From contig CACYBP010000065.1 in NCBI GenBank assembly GCA_902772625.1, positions 1-8,549 on the forward strand: a stretch of 8,549 nucleotides of DNA. The letters run 5' to 3'. This DNA is from Oscillospiraceae bacterium. GTDB taxonomy: Bacteria > Bacillota > Clostridia > Oscillospirales > QAMX01. Shown piece by piece: positions 1 to 6,527 of the stretch. Under the pieces are notes generated by a model. It saw only the letters and a list, made by a program, of their open reading frames with translations, was not told where the DNA came from and did no database searches. Position 1 is the stretch's first letter; each line of letters begins with the position of its first letter. The translations under genes and the position numbers were made by a program.

Positions 1-263
1 GGCAGATATTCCCCCACCGGATCGTCAAGACCGTAAAGGCCCTTATCGTAAAGGGTCAGCGCCGCGGTGCAGGTGGCCACCTTCGAGGCGGAATAGAGAT
101 TATAGAGCGTGTTTTCAGTGACGGGGATCCCGCTTTCCAGGTCGGCGAAACCGGTCATGTGCCGGTAGACCGGTTTCCCCTTATAATAGATCATGCAGTC
201 GGCGGCGGGAATGTCGTAAGAAGGCATCCGGTCGATAAGGCGGGTCAGTTCCTCAAAACGCAT
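1..263 (-). CDS. Beta-lactamase-family serine hydrolase, N-terminal part (cut by window edge)
   Basis: This is the first 87 codons of a protein whose C-terminus lies beyond the left edge. Residues 58-61 read S-A-S-K, the SxxK motif that supplies the catalytic serine and lysine in class C beta-lactamases, DD-peptidases and related esterases. Around it are family-typical pieces: a short strand pair with YKGKPVY, a GFAD turn, a NTLYNLYSASK stretch, and an LDDPVGEYL helix end. No signal peptide is seen, so the protein is probably cytoplasmic, and an esterase-like or peptidase-like hydrolase is more likely than a true antibiotic-resistance beta-lactamase. The ATG at 263 is preceded by AAGGAG ten bases upstream. 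The gene begins 51 nt after the glycosyltransferase stop and is probably cotranscribed with it. The downstream YxN and KTG-like motifs are outside the window, so the substrate cannot be judged. Confidence 0.85.
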   Translation of the reverse strand, partial: MRFEELTRLIDRMPSYDIPAADCMIYYKGKPVYRHMTGFADLESGIPVTENTLYNLYSASKVATCTAALTLYDKGLYGLDDPVGEYL

Positions 264-295
264 GGTTCTTTTTCTCCTTCGTATATGAAATCCTT

Positions 296-310
296 CGCCG
301 CGACGCGGCG
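296..310. repeat. GC-rich 7-bp inverted repeat between two genes
   Basis: CGCCGCG and CGCGGCG flank a single A, giving a perfect 15-base palindrome in the 51-nt gap between the glycosyltransferase stop and the serine hydrolase ribosome binding site. As RNA it could form a 5-bp hairpin. There is no T-run after it, so it is not a clear terminator. A role in mRNA processing or partial attenuation is possible but unproven. Confidence 0.4.
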
Positions 311-314
311 TACA

Positions 315-1445
315 TCAATCGGTGAGAAAGCCTTCTCTTGCCAGAAGTCTGCGGATCTCGGACACGCGGGCCTCCCAGCGGCATCCGTCCGCGAAAGCGA
401 GCTGACACTCGCGCCGGGCGGGATCGTCGGAGAGGAGAGCCCTCTTCATGAGCTTCGGAAATTCCTCCGGATTCTCCGACGCGTAGACGCAGCCGGGAAA
501 AGAACGGAGCAGCACCGAATGCACCGTGGACACGATGGGCTTTCCCGAGGCGAGCGAAACGAAAAACACGCGCGTGCGCAGATCGCTTTCCTCCGCCCCC
601 TCCCGGTACGGAGCGAGGAAAAGATCGAAGTCCGCCGCGGCGTCGAGGATGGCCGGCTGGGACTCGGCGATGACCGGCACCACGTTTTCGTGAGAGGTGA
701 TGCGCAGGTAATCCTCCCGGGGAAGCTTATCCCGCATTTCGCCCGTGGTCACGAGAAGCAGGGTCCCTTCGGTGGCGTCGGCCGCGGCCTCCAGAAGAGC
801 GATATCCACTCCGTCCGAAAGATCCCCGGCAAATCCGATGAGCGGGCGCGGATAAGACGCGATACGCGGATCGGGTTCGTTCTTCTTGGGCCGGTTGTCG
901 ATCCCGTTGGGAAGCAGATAGGTCTTGGGATTGAAGCCCTCCAGCTTATGGAAAAGGTCGCGTCTCGCGGCGAACACCGCGTCGGCCCGACGGCAGAGGG
1001 ATACCTCTCTCTTTGCGGCCAGAGCCGATTTCCGGCCGCCCGACGGGCGGGTGAACTGATCGGCGCAGTCGTAGACGAGACCGTTGTGGGTGAGCTTGTC
1101 GCACAGGGGCAGATACAGGGGCGAGTAGAGCCAGAGCAGCGGAGCCGCCATTTTTTCCTTCTGAAGGATCTTGCGGATATACCGGAGGTATCCCCGGAGT
1201 CCGCGCACCGGGTCTGTCGCGAAGAGCGGCGAATCGGGCGCGAGAAACCCCGCCGAGGAGTATACGGTCACGTGCGGGTAGGGCTTCTGCGGCTCGGGCC
1301 TTTTTCCGGAAGACAAGCGTCCGTCGGGCGGATCGAGATACAGGATCCGCACGTCCCGCATGCGGGACATGATCATTTGCCTTCTGGTGGTCCGTTCCGT
1401 CCAGGCAAGATTGGAAAGACAAAGGATCTCCTTGGTCTTCGGCAT
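315..1445 (-). CDS. Glycosyltransferase, group 1 / GT-B fold (TuaH-like), cell-surface polysaccharide
   Basis: This 376-residue protein has the size and layout of a GT-B glycosyltransferase that moves a sugar from an activated nucleotide donor onto a cell-surface acceptor. The N-terminal domain has a W-x-x-R segment with RRQMIMSRM (residues 21-29) and ILYLDPP (34-40), a pattern typical of teichuronic-acid TuaH-like enzymes. LVYDCADQF lies at 123-131 and LLPNGID, the inter-domain linker, at 177-183. The C-terminal domain opens with IGFAGDLSDGVD (203-214), then has FDLFLAPYREG (273-283), where the donor-binding acidic region is expected, and ASGKPIVST (299-307). No transmembrane helix is evident, so it is probably cytosolic or loosely membrane-bound. 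The ATG at 1445 follows a weak AAAGGGGTG site. It has its own promoter upstream and is followed closely by the serine hydrolase. Donor and acceptor cannot be read from the sequence. Confidence 0.85.
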   Translation of the reverse strand: MPKTKEILCLSNLAWTERTTRRQMIMSRMRDVRILYLDPPDGRLSSGKRPEPQKPYPHVTVYSSAGFLAPDSPLFATDPVRGLRGYLRYIRKILQKEKMAAPLLWLYSPLYLPLCDKLTHNGLVYDCADQFTRPSGGRKSALAAKREVSLCRRADAVFAARRDLFHKLEGFNPKTYLLPNGIDNRPKKNEPDPRIASYPRPLIGFAGDLSDGVDIALLEAAADATEGTLLLVTTGEMRDKLPREDYLRITSHENVVPVIAESQPAILDAAADFDLFLAPYREGAEESDLRTRVFFVSLASGKPIVSTVHSVLLRSFPGCVYASENPEEFPKLMKRALLSDDPARRECQLAFADGCRWEARVSEIRRLLAREGFLTD

Positions 1446-1462
1446 AGCCCGTCACCCCTTTC

Positions 1463-1485
1463 CCGGACTCCGTTCCCCTGTCCGG
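1463..1485 (-). repeat. Inverted repeat in the glycosyltransferase leader
   Basis: CCGGAC and GTCCGG form a perfect 6-bp stem around an 11-base loop. It lies between the predicted transcription start (near 1487) and the ATG at 1445, so it could fold at the very 5' end of the mRNA. No regulator can be inferred. Confidence 0.35.
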
Positions 1486-1493
1486 TATTTCAG

Positions 1494-1522
1494 ATTATAC
1501 CACACGCTTTTCCGCCCTGCAA
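1494..1522 (-). promoter_or_regulatory. Sigma-A promoter with extended -10, for the glycosyltransferase
   Basis: On the minus strand TTGCAG (1522-1517) is separated by 17 bases from a perfect TATAAT (1499-1494). That box is preceded by TGG, which makes an extended -10. The predicted start near 1487 gives a leader of about 42 nt to the ATG at 1445. The -35 box overlaps the end of the upstream PRC-barrel gene, so the glycosyltransferase can be transcribed independently of it. Confidence 0.55.
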
Positions 1523-1523
1523 G

Positions 1524-1799
1524 CTATTTCCCTTCGCTTTTGACCGGGATCATCGGATGATAGTCCACGAGAATGATATCGTCCCCTATCTTCCGGATGG
1601 CTTCCCAGGGGATCACCACGTCTTCCCGCCTGCCCAGAAAGCCCATCAGCCTTGCGCTGCCCGGGATCACGATGGAGCTGATCTTTCCGGTCTTCAGGTC
1701 CACGATCGCGTCGGCCACGTATCCGTAACGGGTCCCGTCGTGGATGTTGATCACCTCTCTGAGGCGCAGATCCAGAAGCTTTGCCGAGGAATCCTGCAT
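1524..1799 (-). CDS. PRC-barrel protein, YlmC/YmxH family (sporulation-associated)
   Basis: This small soluble protein of 91 residues is a single PRC-barrel domain. Family-typical pieces are LRLREVINIHDGTRYGYVAD at 11-30, DLKTGKISSIVIPG at 34-47, GFLGRREDVVIPW at 53-65 and IRKIGDDIILVD at 68-79. This strand order, the GF(L/F)GR..D(V/I)VIPW block and the length match the YlmC/YmxH family of spore-forming Firmicutes. Members are linked to sporulation in Bacillus, but their biochemical role is poorly defined. The ATG at 1799 follows a purine-rich AGGAAAGGGGGG site. It lies upstream of the glycosyltransferase on the same strand and divergent from the ABC importer operon. Function beyond the family name is not inferred. 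Confidence 0.85.
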   Translation of the reverse strand: MQDSSAKLLDLRLREVINIHDGTRYGYVADAIVDLKTGKISSIVIPGSARLMGFLGRREDVVIPWEAIRKIGDDIILVDYHPMIPVKSEGK

Positions 1800-1844
1800 A
1801 GCGCCTTCCCCCCTTTCCTCTCACCTTATGAAAAGAACCGCCCG

Positions 1845-1853
1845 ATTATCCCA
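1845..1853 (-). promoter_or_regulatory. Candidate extended -10 element for the PRC-barrel gene
   Basis: The minus strand reads TGGGATAAT, a TGn-extended -10 with GATAAT in place of TATAAT. No good -35 hexamer lies 16-18 bases upstream, so recognition would rely on the extension. The predicted start gives a leader of roughly 40 nt to the ATG at 1799. Confidence 0.35.
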
Positions 1854-1871
1854 CCTTCTTTCCGCACGGCA

Positions 1872-1877
1872 TATACT
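1872..1877 (+). promoter_or_regulatory. Candidate -10 box for the ABC importer operon
   Basis: TATACT matches the sigma-A -10 consensus at five of six positions and lies 62 bases before the TTG start of the binding protein. The expected -35 region (about 1848-1855) is C-rich and poor. If this box is used, the promoter is weak or needs an activator, which would suit an inducible importer. Confidence 0.3.
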
Positions 1878-1886
1878 GGGAAGGAA

Positions 1887-1910
1887 TGCGGCTTCGGAAA
1901 GAAAGCCGCA
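1887..1910 (+). repeat. Leader stem-loop upstream of the ABC importer operon
   Basis: TGCGGCTT and AAGCCGCA form a perfect 8-bp stem around an 8-base loop. It sits between the candidate -10 box and the ribosome binding site of the binding-protein gene. It is not followed by T residues, so it is not an intrinsic terminator. It matches no riboswitch I recognise, and the leader is too short for a TPP or FMN aptamer. Confidence 0.5.
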
Positions 1911-1924
1911 GAATCCAAGATCAC

Positions 1925-1930
1925 GGGAGG
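1925..1930 (+). promoter_or_regulatory. Ribosome binding site deciding the TTG start at 1940
   Basis: GGGAGG lies nine bases before TTG at 1940. The in-frame ATG at 1886 has only a weaker AAGGA (1881-1885) directly against it, with no spacing, and it would add 18 polar residues in front of a lipoprotein signal peptide. TTG is therefore the better start. Confidence 0.75.
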
Positions 1931-1939
1931 GATTTCATA

Positions 1940-2935
1940 TTGAAAAGGATCCTTGCGCTTCTTCTCCTGCCCCTTTTCTGCCTGGTGCTTTCCTGCTGCG
2001 GCAATGCGGACGGGGCTTTGCGGAAAGTCAGGGTGAACGAGGTGACCCACTCGGTTTTTTACGCGCCGTTTTACGCGGCGATCGCCCTCGGCTATTTCGA
2101 GGAAGAAGGATTGGAGATAGAGCTTACCAACGGCGGAGGCTCTGATAAGAGCATGACCGCCGTTCTGACCGGAGACGCCGAGATCGGCCTGATGGGGCCG
2201 GAAACCGCGGTCTACGTAGCGAAAGAAGGAAAAAGCGATCCGGTGATGGTGATCGGTCAGCTGACGAAAAGAGACGGCTCTTTCCTGCTCGGGAAGGAAG
2301 CCGATCCGGATTTTTCTTTTGAGAAGCTTCGGGGAAAAAGCGTGATCGGCGGCCGCAGCGGCGGCATGCCGCAGATGACCCTGACCCACGTTCTGAAGGA
2401 GCATGGGCTTCGGGACGGGGAAAACGTCACGGTCCGCACCGATGTGCAGTTCGATCTGATGGGAGGCGCCTTTCTGGCCGGCGAAGACGACTATGTCACC
2501 ATGTTCGAGCCCTCCGCCTCGGCCATGGAGATGGAGGGAGAAGCGGCCATCGTCGCCTCGGTGGGCGAGGCCGCGGGAGAGGTGCCATATACCTGCTTCA
2601 TGATGAAAAAAAGCGCGCTGGAGAAGGATCCGGAGCTGGCCGAGGCCTTTCTCAGAGCGCTTGCCAGAGGGCAGAAATGGATCCATGAGGAAACCCCCGA
2701 AGCGATAGCCCGCGCCATCGCCTCCGCCTTTCCCGCAAGCGACGAGGCGCTTCTTGCCCGCGTGGCGGAACGCTACCGGGAGATCGACGTATGGAACGAA
2801 ACGCCGGTGATGAAAGAAGAAGCCTACGAAAGCCTGATCGCCATCATCACCGAGGCCGGGGTGATCGACGAGGCCCCGGCATTCGATGCGGTCGTCACAA
2901 ACGCCTATGCCGGGAAGGCTGTCATGACGCCGTGA
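1940..2935 (+). CDS. ABC transporter substrate-binding lipoprotein, NMT1/SsuA-like
   Basis: This is the extracytoplasmic binding protein of an importer, anchored to the outer face of the membrane. From the TTG start it has 331 residues, normal for the family. Residues 2-18 form a short lipoprotein signal: K-R, a leucine-rich core, then V-L-S before Cys19, the likely lipidated residue; Cys20 follows directly. The mature part opens with the hallmark of the SsuA/THI5/NMT1 fold: APFYAAIALGYFEEEGLEIE (42-61), then an NGGGSDKSMTAVLTGDAEIG segment in which the Gly/Ser loop usually contacts ligand. Relatives bind sulfonates, nitrate, thiamine precursors or riboflavin, and the ligand cannot be chosen here. 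No riboswitch or biosynthetic neighbour points to a vitamin. Its stop overlaps the ATPase start by four bases. Confidence 0.9.
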   Translation: MKRILALLLLPLFCLVLSCCGNADGALRKVRVNEVTHSVFYAPFYAAIALGYFEEEGLEIELTNGGGSDKSMTAVLTGDAEIGLMGPETAVYVAKEGKSDPVMVIGQLTKRDGSFLLGKEADPDFSFEKLRGKSVIGGRSGGMPQMTLTHVLKEHGLRDGENVTVRTDVQFDLMGGAFLAGEDDYVTMFEPSASAMEMEGEAAIVASVGEAAGEVPYTCFMMKKSALEKDPELAEAFLRALARGQKWIHEETPEAIARAIASAFPASDEALLARVAERYREIDVWNETPVMKEEAYESLIAIITEAGVIDEAPAFDAVVTNAYAGKAVMTP

Positions 2936-3738
2936 ACCGCACCTTGTCCGAAGCCGGGGCGCCTCTGCTTGCCTTCCGCGACGTCTATCTCCGCTATCAT
3001 ACGCCGGAGCAGGAGATCACCGCTCTGGGCGGAGTCAGCTTCGAGGTGCGGGAAGGAGAGTTTCTTGTTCTTCTGGGTCCCTCGGGATGCGGGAAATCGA
3101 CGATTCTCTCACTGGCGGCGGGGCTTCTCTCCCCGTCCGCAGGCGAGGTCCGCTGGAAAGCTCCGGAGAAAACGGGCATTCCCCGGATCGGGTATATGTT
3201 CCAGCACGACGGGCTTTTTCCCTGGCTGACGGTCACGGACAACGCTCTGCTCGGCCCGAGGATCCGGAGAGAGCCGCTTCCGGAGAAAAAGCGAAAGGTC
3301 GAAAAGCTCCTAGAGCAATACGGACTCGGCGCTTTCCGGAAGAGCTTTCCCCGGGAGCTTTCGGGAGGCATGCGACAGAGAGCCGCCCTGATCCGGACTC
3401 TGGCCTCCGATCCCGGGCTGCTGCTTCTCGACGAGCCCTTTTCCGCTCTGGATTACCAGACCCGGATCACGGTCTCCGGAGACATCGCGGGCATCATCCG
3501 GCGTGAGGGAAAAACCGCCGTCATGGTGACCCACGACGTCGCGGAAGCGATCTCTCTTGCCGACAGGATCCTGATCCTTTCGGAAAGACCGTCGACGATC
3601 CGGCGGGTCCTGAAGGTGGATATCCCGGAGCGGGACGTGCCGGCCCGCAGAGCGTCCCCCAGGTTCGGAGAGCTTTTCGAAATCATATGGAAGGAGATGA
3701 AAAGCGAAGATGGATCCCAACCTCTCGGAGGAGCATAA
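2932..3738 (+). CDS. ABC transporter ATP-binding protein (SsuB/TauB-like)
   Basis: This cytoplasmic ATPase powers the importer. The GTG at 2932 overlaps the previous TGA in the arrangement GTGA, so translation is probably coupled; a GGGAAGG lies 13 bases upstream. An earlier ATG in frame exists at 2791 but would encode about 47 low-complexity basic residues inside the upstream gene and is rejected. The 268-residue product has all nucleotide-binding motifs: Walker A GPSGCGKST (49-57), Q-loop Gln91 within YMFQHDGLFPW, signature LSGGMRQR (143-150), Walker B LLLLDEP (163-169) with Glu168, D-loop SALD, and switch His201 in VTHD. The FPWLTV segment after the Q-loop is typical of the nitrate/sulfonate/taurine ATPase group. 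It looks fully functional. Confidence 0.93.
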   Translation: MNRTLSEAGAPLLAFRDVYLRYHTPEQEITALGGVSFEVREGEFLVLLGPSGCGKSTILSLAAGLLSPSAGEVRWKAPEKTGIPRIGYMFQHDGLFPWLTVTDNALLGPRIRREPLPEKKRKVEKLLEQYGLGAFRKSFPRELSGGMRQRAALIRTLASDPGLLLLDEPFSALDYQTRITVSGDIAGIIRREGKTAVMVTHDVAEAISLADRILILSERPSTIRRVLKVDIPERDVPARRASPRFGELFEIIWKEMKSEDGSQPLGGA

Positions 3739-4516
3739 GGCTTATCTCCGGAAAAGGAAACGGGAGACAAGAACGGTGTCTTTTTTCCGGGCGCTGATCG
3801 TTCTGGCTTTCTTCGCCGCCTGGGAGCTTGCCGCCCGATGCGGGCTTCTGGATCCCTTCATCTTCTCCTCCCCGTCACGGGCGTTTCTGTGCCTCTGGGG
3901 ACTCCTGAAAGACCGGACGCTCTTTCTGCACGCCGGGGTCACTCTCGCTGAGGCGGCGGCGGGTTTCTTTGCGGGAAGCGTTCTCGGCGGCCTTCTGGCC
4001 TTTCTCCTCTGGTGGTTCCCGAGAGCCGAGAGAGTGCTGGATCCCTATCTCGTGGTGATCAACAGCCTTCCCAAGATCGCCCTGGGACCGGTGATCATCG
4101 TCTGGGTCGGATCGGGGTATTCCTCCATTCTGACGGTGACGCTCCTGGTTTCGGTGGTGTGTACCGTGATCGGCGTTCTGGCGGGCTTTCGAGAGGTGGA
4201 TCGGGAGAAGATCACGCTCCTTAAAAGCTTCGGCGCCGGTAAGGGGCAGATCTTCTTCTACGCGGTGTTTCCGGCAAGCATTCCCTCGGTGGTCTCGGCA
4301 CTCAAGATCAACGTGGGGATGACCTGGGTCGGCGTGATCGTGGGCGAATTCCTGGTTTCCCGGTCGGGACTCGGGTATCTGATCGTCTACGGCGGCCAGG
4401 TATTCCGGATGGATCTGGTGATGGGAAGCGTGCTGATTCTTTCCGCGCTTTCCGCGGGGATGTACGCTCTGGTGGCCTTTGCCGAGAAAAAAGCGCGGAA
4501 ATTTCTCGGAGAATAA
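3710..4516 (+). CDS. ABC transporter permease (SsuC/TauC-like)
   Basis: This is the membrane-spanning subunit of the importer, 268 residues, usual for the family. After a charged cytoplasmic N-terminus (1-22) come hydrophobic segments at about 24-43, 76-102, 113-133, 137-160, 188-216 and 238-258, giving roughly six helices. The cytoplasmic EAA-type coupling loop that docks on the ATPase is LLKSFGAGKGQIFFYAVFPA (170-189), with the expected central Gly. EFLVSRSGLGYLI (213-225) is also typical of SsuC, TauC and ThiX relatives. The ATG at 3710 lies inside the ATPase gene (29-nt overlap in another frame) with AAGGAG 13 bases upstream. With the two preceding genes it forms a complete importer; only the substrate is unknown. 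Confidence 0.92.
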   Translation: MDPNLSEEHKAYLRKRKRETRTVSFFRALIVLAFFAAWELAARCGLLDPFIFSSPSRAFLCLWGLLKDRTLFLHAGVTLAEAAAGFFAGSVLGGLLAFLLWWFPRAERVLDPYLVVINSLPKIALGPVIIVWVGSGYSSILTVTLLVSVVCTVIGVLAGFREVDREKITLLKSFGAGKGQIFFYAVFPASIPSVVSALKINVGMTWVGVIVGEFLVSRSGLGYLIVYGGQVFRMDLVMGSVLILSALSAGMYALVAFAEKKARKFLGE

Positions 4517-4519
4517 TAT

Positions 4520-4547
4520 ACGGCGCAGTCCCGAAGGACTGCGCCGT
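4520..4547. terminator. Bidirectional hairpin terminator between convergent operons
   Basis: A perfect 12-bp GC-rich stem (ACGGCGCAGTCC paired with GGACTGCGCCGT) encloses a four-base loop. It lies 3 nt after the permease stop and 17 nt after the aldo/keto reductase stop on the other strand. Read on the minus strand the loop is TTCG closed by C-G, the very stable cUUCGg tetraloop, and the stem is followed by ATATTATT, a moderate U-tract. On the plus strand the following bases (GACCGTACG) lack a U-tract, so termination there is probably weaker or depends on other factors. Confidence 0.8.
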
Positions 4548-4564
4548 GACCGTACGTTATGCGA

Positions 4565-5710
4565 TCAGTCTTTGAAAAGAGCCCGGGTCTTTTCCATGCG
4601 CTCGGTGACCTTCACGCCGAAGGGACAGCGGGATTCGCATCCTCCGCATCCGATGCAGTCCCCGGCGTTTGCGGGAAGCGCGCGGTAATGCTCCCTGACC
4701 GAAGCGGGCACCTCCTTCTGCATGACGGCGAGATCGTAAAGCTTATTCACCATGGCGATGTCGATATCCATGGGACAGGGCTTGCAATGGCCGCAGTAGG
4801 TGCATTCACCGACGTAGGCGTGCGTCGGCGCCTTTGCAAGCACCGAGGCGTAATCCTTTTCTTCCTCGCCCGCGGTCTCGTAGGCGACCGCGGCCTCCAC
4901 CTGTTCCCGGGTTTCGGCGCCCACCAGAACACTTGCCACGGCGGGCCGCGTCAGGGCGTAATGCAGGCACTGCACCGGCGTCAGGGCTACGCCGAAGGGC
5001 GAACGGCCGGCGTCGAAGAGTCTTCCTCCGGCATATCCCTTCATGACCGTGATCCCCACGCCCGCCTTTTCGGCAAGCTTATAGAATTCGGCGCGTTCGG
5101 GATCGATCCCCTGAAGGCCCTCGTCGTAGGTCTCGGAAAAATAGGTTTCGATATCGTCGCTGGGCGGCACCATATCGAAGGCCGGATTGACGCTGAACAG
5201 GATCATCTCCACGATCCCCGATTCCACCGCAAGCTTTGCCGTGGCGGGATTGTGGGTGCTCATGCCGATATGGCGGATCACGCCTTTTTCTTTGAGTTCA
5301 AGGACGTAATCCAGAAAGGGGCCGCGGAAGACGGTTTCAAAATCGTCTACCCTGTCCACGTAATGGATCATGCCGAGATCGATATAGTCGGTGCCGAGCC
5401 TTTTGAGAAGATCCTGAAAAGCGGGCTTCACCTTGTCAAGATCACGGGTGCGGACGTATTGCCCGTCCTGCCAGGTGGAGCCTACATGCCCCTGGATGAT
5501 CCATTTGTCGCGGCGTCCTTTGATCGCAAGGCCGATGTTGGTGCGGACGTTCGGCTCGGACATCCAGCAATCCAGAATGTTGATCCCCGCCTCCTCGCAC
5601 CGGAGGATTACCTCCCGGCATTCTTTGGTGTCGTGCCGTTCCAGCCATTCGCCGCCGAGGCCGATCTCGCTGACCTTCAGGCCGGTTTTGCCAAGCTCGC
5701 GGTATTTCAT
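4565..5710 (-). CDS. Aldo/keto reductase-fold protein with C-terminal 2x[4Fe-4S] ferredoxin domain
   Basis: The 381-residue product joins an aldo/keto reductase TIM barrel (about 1-290) to a ferredoxin-like tail. The barrel begins with YRELGKTGLKVSEIGLGG and keeps Asp47, His116 (DLGMIHYVD) and a GVIRHIGMSTHNP strand. Of the usual Asp-Tyr-Lys-His tetrad, the Tyr position appears to be Glu52 and the Lys position His75 (IIQGHVG), so classical carbonyl reduction is doubtful. The tail has Cys303, 306, 309, 312 followed by Pro, and Cys352, 355, 358, 362 followed by Pro, enough for two [4Fe-4S] clusters. An oxygen-sensitive cytoplasmic redox enzyme or electron-transfer protein is likely. The ATG at 5710 is chosen for its GGGAGG site; a TTG at 5728 is poorer. 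It is last in the operon, 31 nt after the dehydrogenase, before the shared hairpin. Confidence 0.88.
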   Translation of the reverse strand: MKYRELGKTGLKVSEIGLGGEWLERHDTKECREVILRCEEAGINILDCWMSEPNVRTNIGLAIKGRRDKWIIQGHVGSTWQDGQYVRTRDLDKVKPAFQDLLKRLGTDYIDLGMIHYVDRVDDFETVFRGPFLDYVLELKEKGVIRHIGMSTHNPATAKLAVESGIVEMILFSVNPAFDMVPPSDDIETYFSETYDEGLQGIDPERAEFYKLAEKAGVGITVMKGYAGGRLFDAGRSPFGVALTPVQCLHYALTRPAVASVLVGAETREQVEAAVAYETAGEEEKDYASVLAKAPTHAYVGECTYCGHCKPCPMDIDIAMVNKLYDLAVMQKEVPASVREHYRALPANAGDCIGCGGCESRCPFGVKVTERMEKTRALFKD

Positions 5711-5716
5711 ATCTTT

Positions 5717-5722
5717 CCTCCC
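5717..5722 (-). promoter_or_regulatory. Ribosome binding site deciding the ATG at 5710
   Basis: The minus strand reads GGGAGG six bases before ATG at 5710. The alternative in-frame TTG at 5728 lies upstream of this site and would place it within the coding sequence. The product from 5710 also begins exactly where family members begin (MKYRELGKTG). Confidence 0.7.
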
Positions 5723-5741
5723 TGTCAATTATGCTCTTGTT

Positions 5742-6527
5742 TTACGCATACAGCTTCCCGACGATCCACCGCACGAGCCGCGCGGGAAGAATGCGTTCGA
5801 GAAAGACGAGAAGCTTGTATCCGGTTCCGACGGTGTACCAGACCCGGGGATTTTTGACGTTCCCCGCGCGGAATATCACGCGAGCCGCGCTTTCGGGGGT
5901 CATGCCGTTCCTTTCATCCTTTTCCATGGAGGAAACGGATTTTGTGAAGGCGCGGCCGTAGATCCCCTCCCCGGCTCCGTTCTTGACGCGCGCGTCGGTG
6001 AACCCCGTATGTGTGTCCCCGGGAAGGATCGAGGAGACCCTGATCCCGAAAAGCGCAAGCTCGTTCCGGAGCGAATCAGAAAGAGATTGCAAAGCCGCCT
6101 TCGAGGCGCTGTAAAAGGCCTGGAACGGGATGGCGACCGGCGACGCCACCGAGGTGACGAAGAGGATCGTTCCGCCCTTTTGCTTCCGCATCAGGGGAAT
6201 CACCTCCTGCGTGACCGCCAGAGCGCCGAAGAAATTCACGTCGAACTGCCGTCTGACGTCTTCCCCGGAGGCAAATTCCACCGGACCCGAGATCCCCATG
6301 CCCGCGTTGTTGACCAGAAGATCGATCCGGCCTTCACTTTTCCATACGGTTTCCACAGCCCTCCGGACGCTTTCACGGTCGGTGACGTCCGAAGTCAGAT
6401 GCGTGATCCCCGCTTCGCTGTTTTCGCGGCGGCTCAGTTCGTAAACGCGCCATCCGCGCTCATGAAAAAGCCGCGCGGCAGCGCGGCCGATGCCGCTGCT
6501 GCCGCCGGTGATCAGAACGACCTTCAT
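5742..6527 (-). CDS. Classical short-chain dehydrogenase/reductase (candidate 3-keto-lipid reductase)
   Basis: This 261-residue NAD(P)-dependent oxidoreductase has a complete set of classical SDR motifs: TGGSSGIG (7-14) for the cofactor, acidic SDVTD near 46-50, NNAG (73-76), structural Asn98, and the catalytic set Ser126, Tyr139 and Lys143 (YSASK), then PGDTHTGF (169-176). LSRR at 31-34 after the second strand suggests NADP preference. The C-terminal 24 residues (KLLVFLERILPARLVRWIVG and on) are hydrophobic and basic, suggesting membrane-surface association and a lipid-like substrate; this is inference. Its ATG overlaps the stop of the upstream alpha-oxoamine synthase (ATGA), so the two are translationally coupled and likely act in sequence, the SDR reducing the ketone made by the synthase. 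Other SDR roles cannot be excluded. Confidence 0.9.
   Translation of the reverse strand: MKVVLITGGSSGIGRAAARLFHERGWRVYELSRRENSEAGITHLTSDVTDRESVRRAVETVWKSEGRIDLLVNNAGMGISGPVEFASGEDVRRQFDVNFFGALAVTQEVIPLMRKQKGGTILFVTSVASPVAIPFQAFYSASKAALQSLSDSLRNELALFGIRVSSILPGDTHTGFTDARVKNGAGEGIYGRAFTKSVSSMEKDERNGMTPESAARVIFRAGNVKNPRVWYTVGTGYKLLVFLERILPARLVRWIVGKLYA

Noticed and set aside
1886..1939. ATG at 1886 as start of the substrate-binding protein
   Set aside because: It would put 18 polar residues before the lipoprotein signal and run through the leader stem-loop. TTG at 1940 has a well-spaced GGGAGG.
1800..1939. Possible TPP or FMN riboswitch before the importer operon
   Set aside because: The leader after the candidate start is under 60 nt and shows one simple stem-loop, without the conserved cores of either aptamer.
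159..1943. Long plus-strand open frame (594 codons) opposite the glycosyltransferase and PRC-barrel genes
   Set aside because: Its product is low-complexity and rich in Arg, Gly and His with no domain pattern, while the minus strand shows clear families with ribosome binding sites. It is a GC-driven shadow.
2791..2931. Upstream in-frame start for the ATPase inside the binding-protein gene
   Set aside because: The extra 47 residues are basic shadow sequence. GTG at 2932 gives the normal family start and a 4-nt coupled overlap.
4565..4702. The Cys-rich region as a free-standing small ferredoxin gene
   Set aside because: It is in one uninterrupted frame with the barrel domain, has no separate ribosome binding site, and the fused architecture is a known type.
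4559..5857. Plus-strand open frame of 432 codons opposite the aldo/keto reductase
   Set aside because: It is antisense to a gene with intact cysteine motifs and barrel signature, starts beside the terminator hairpin, and its product matches no fold.
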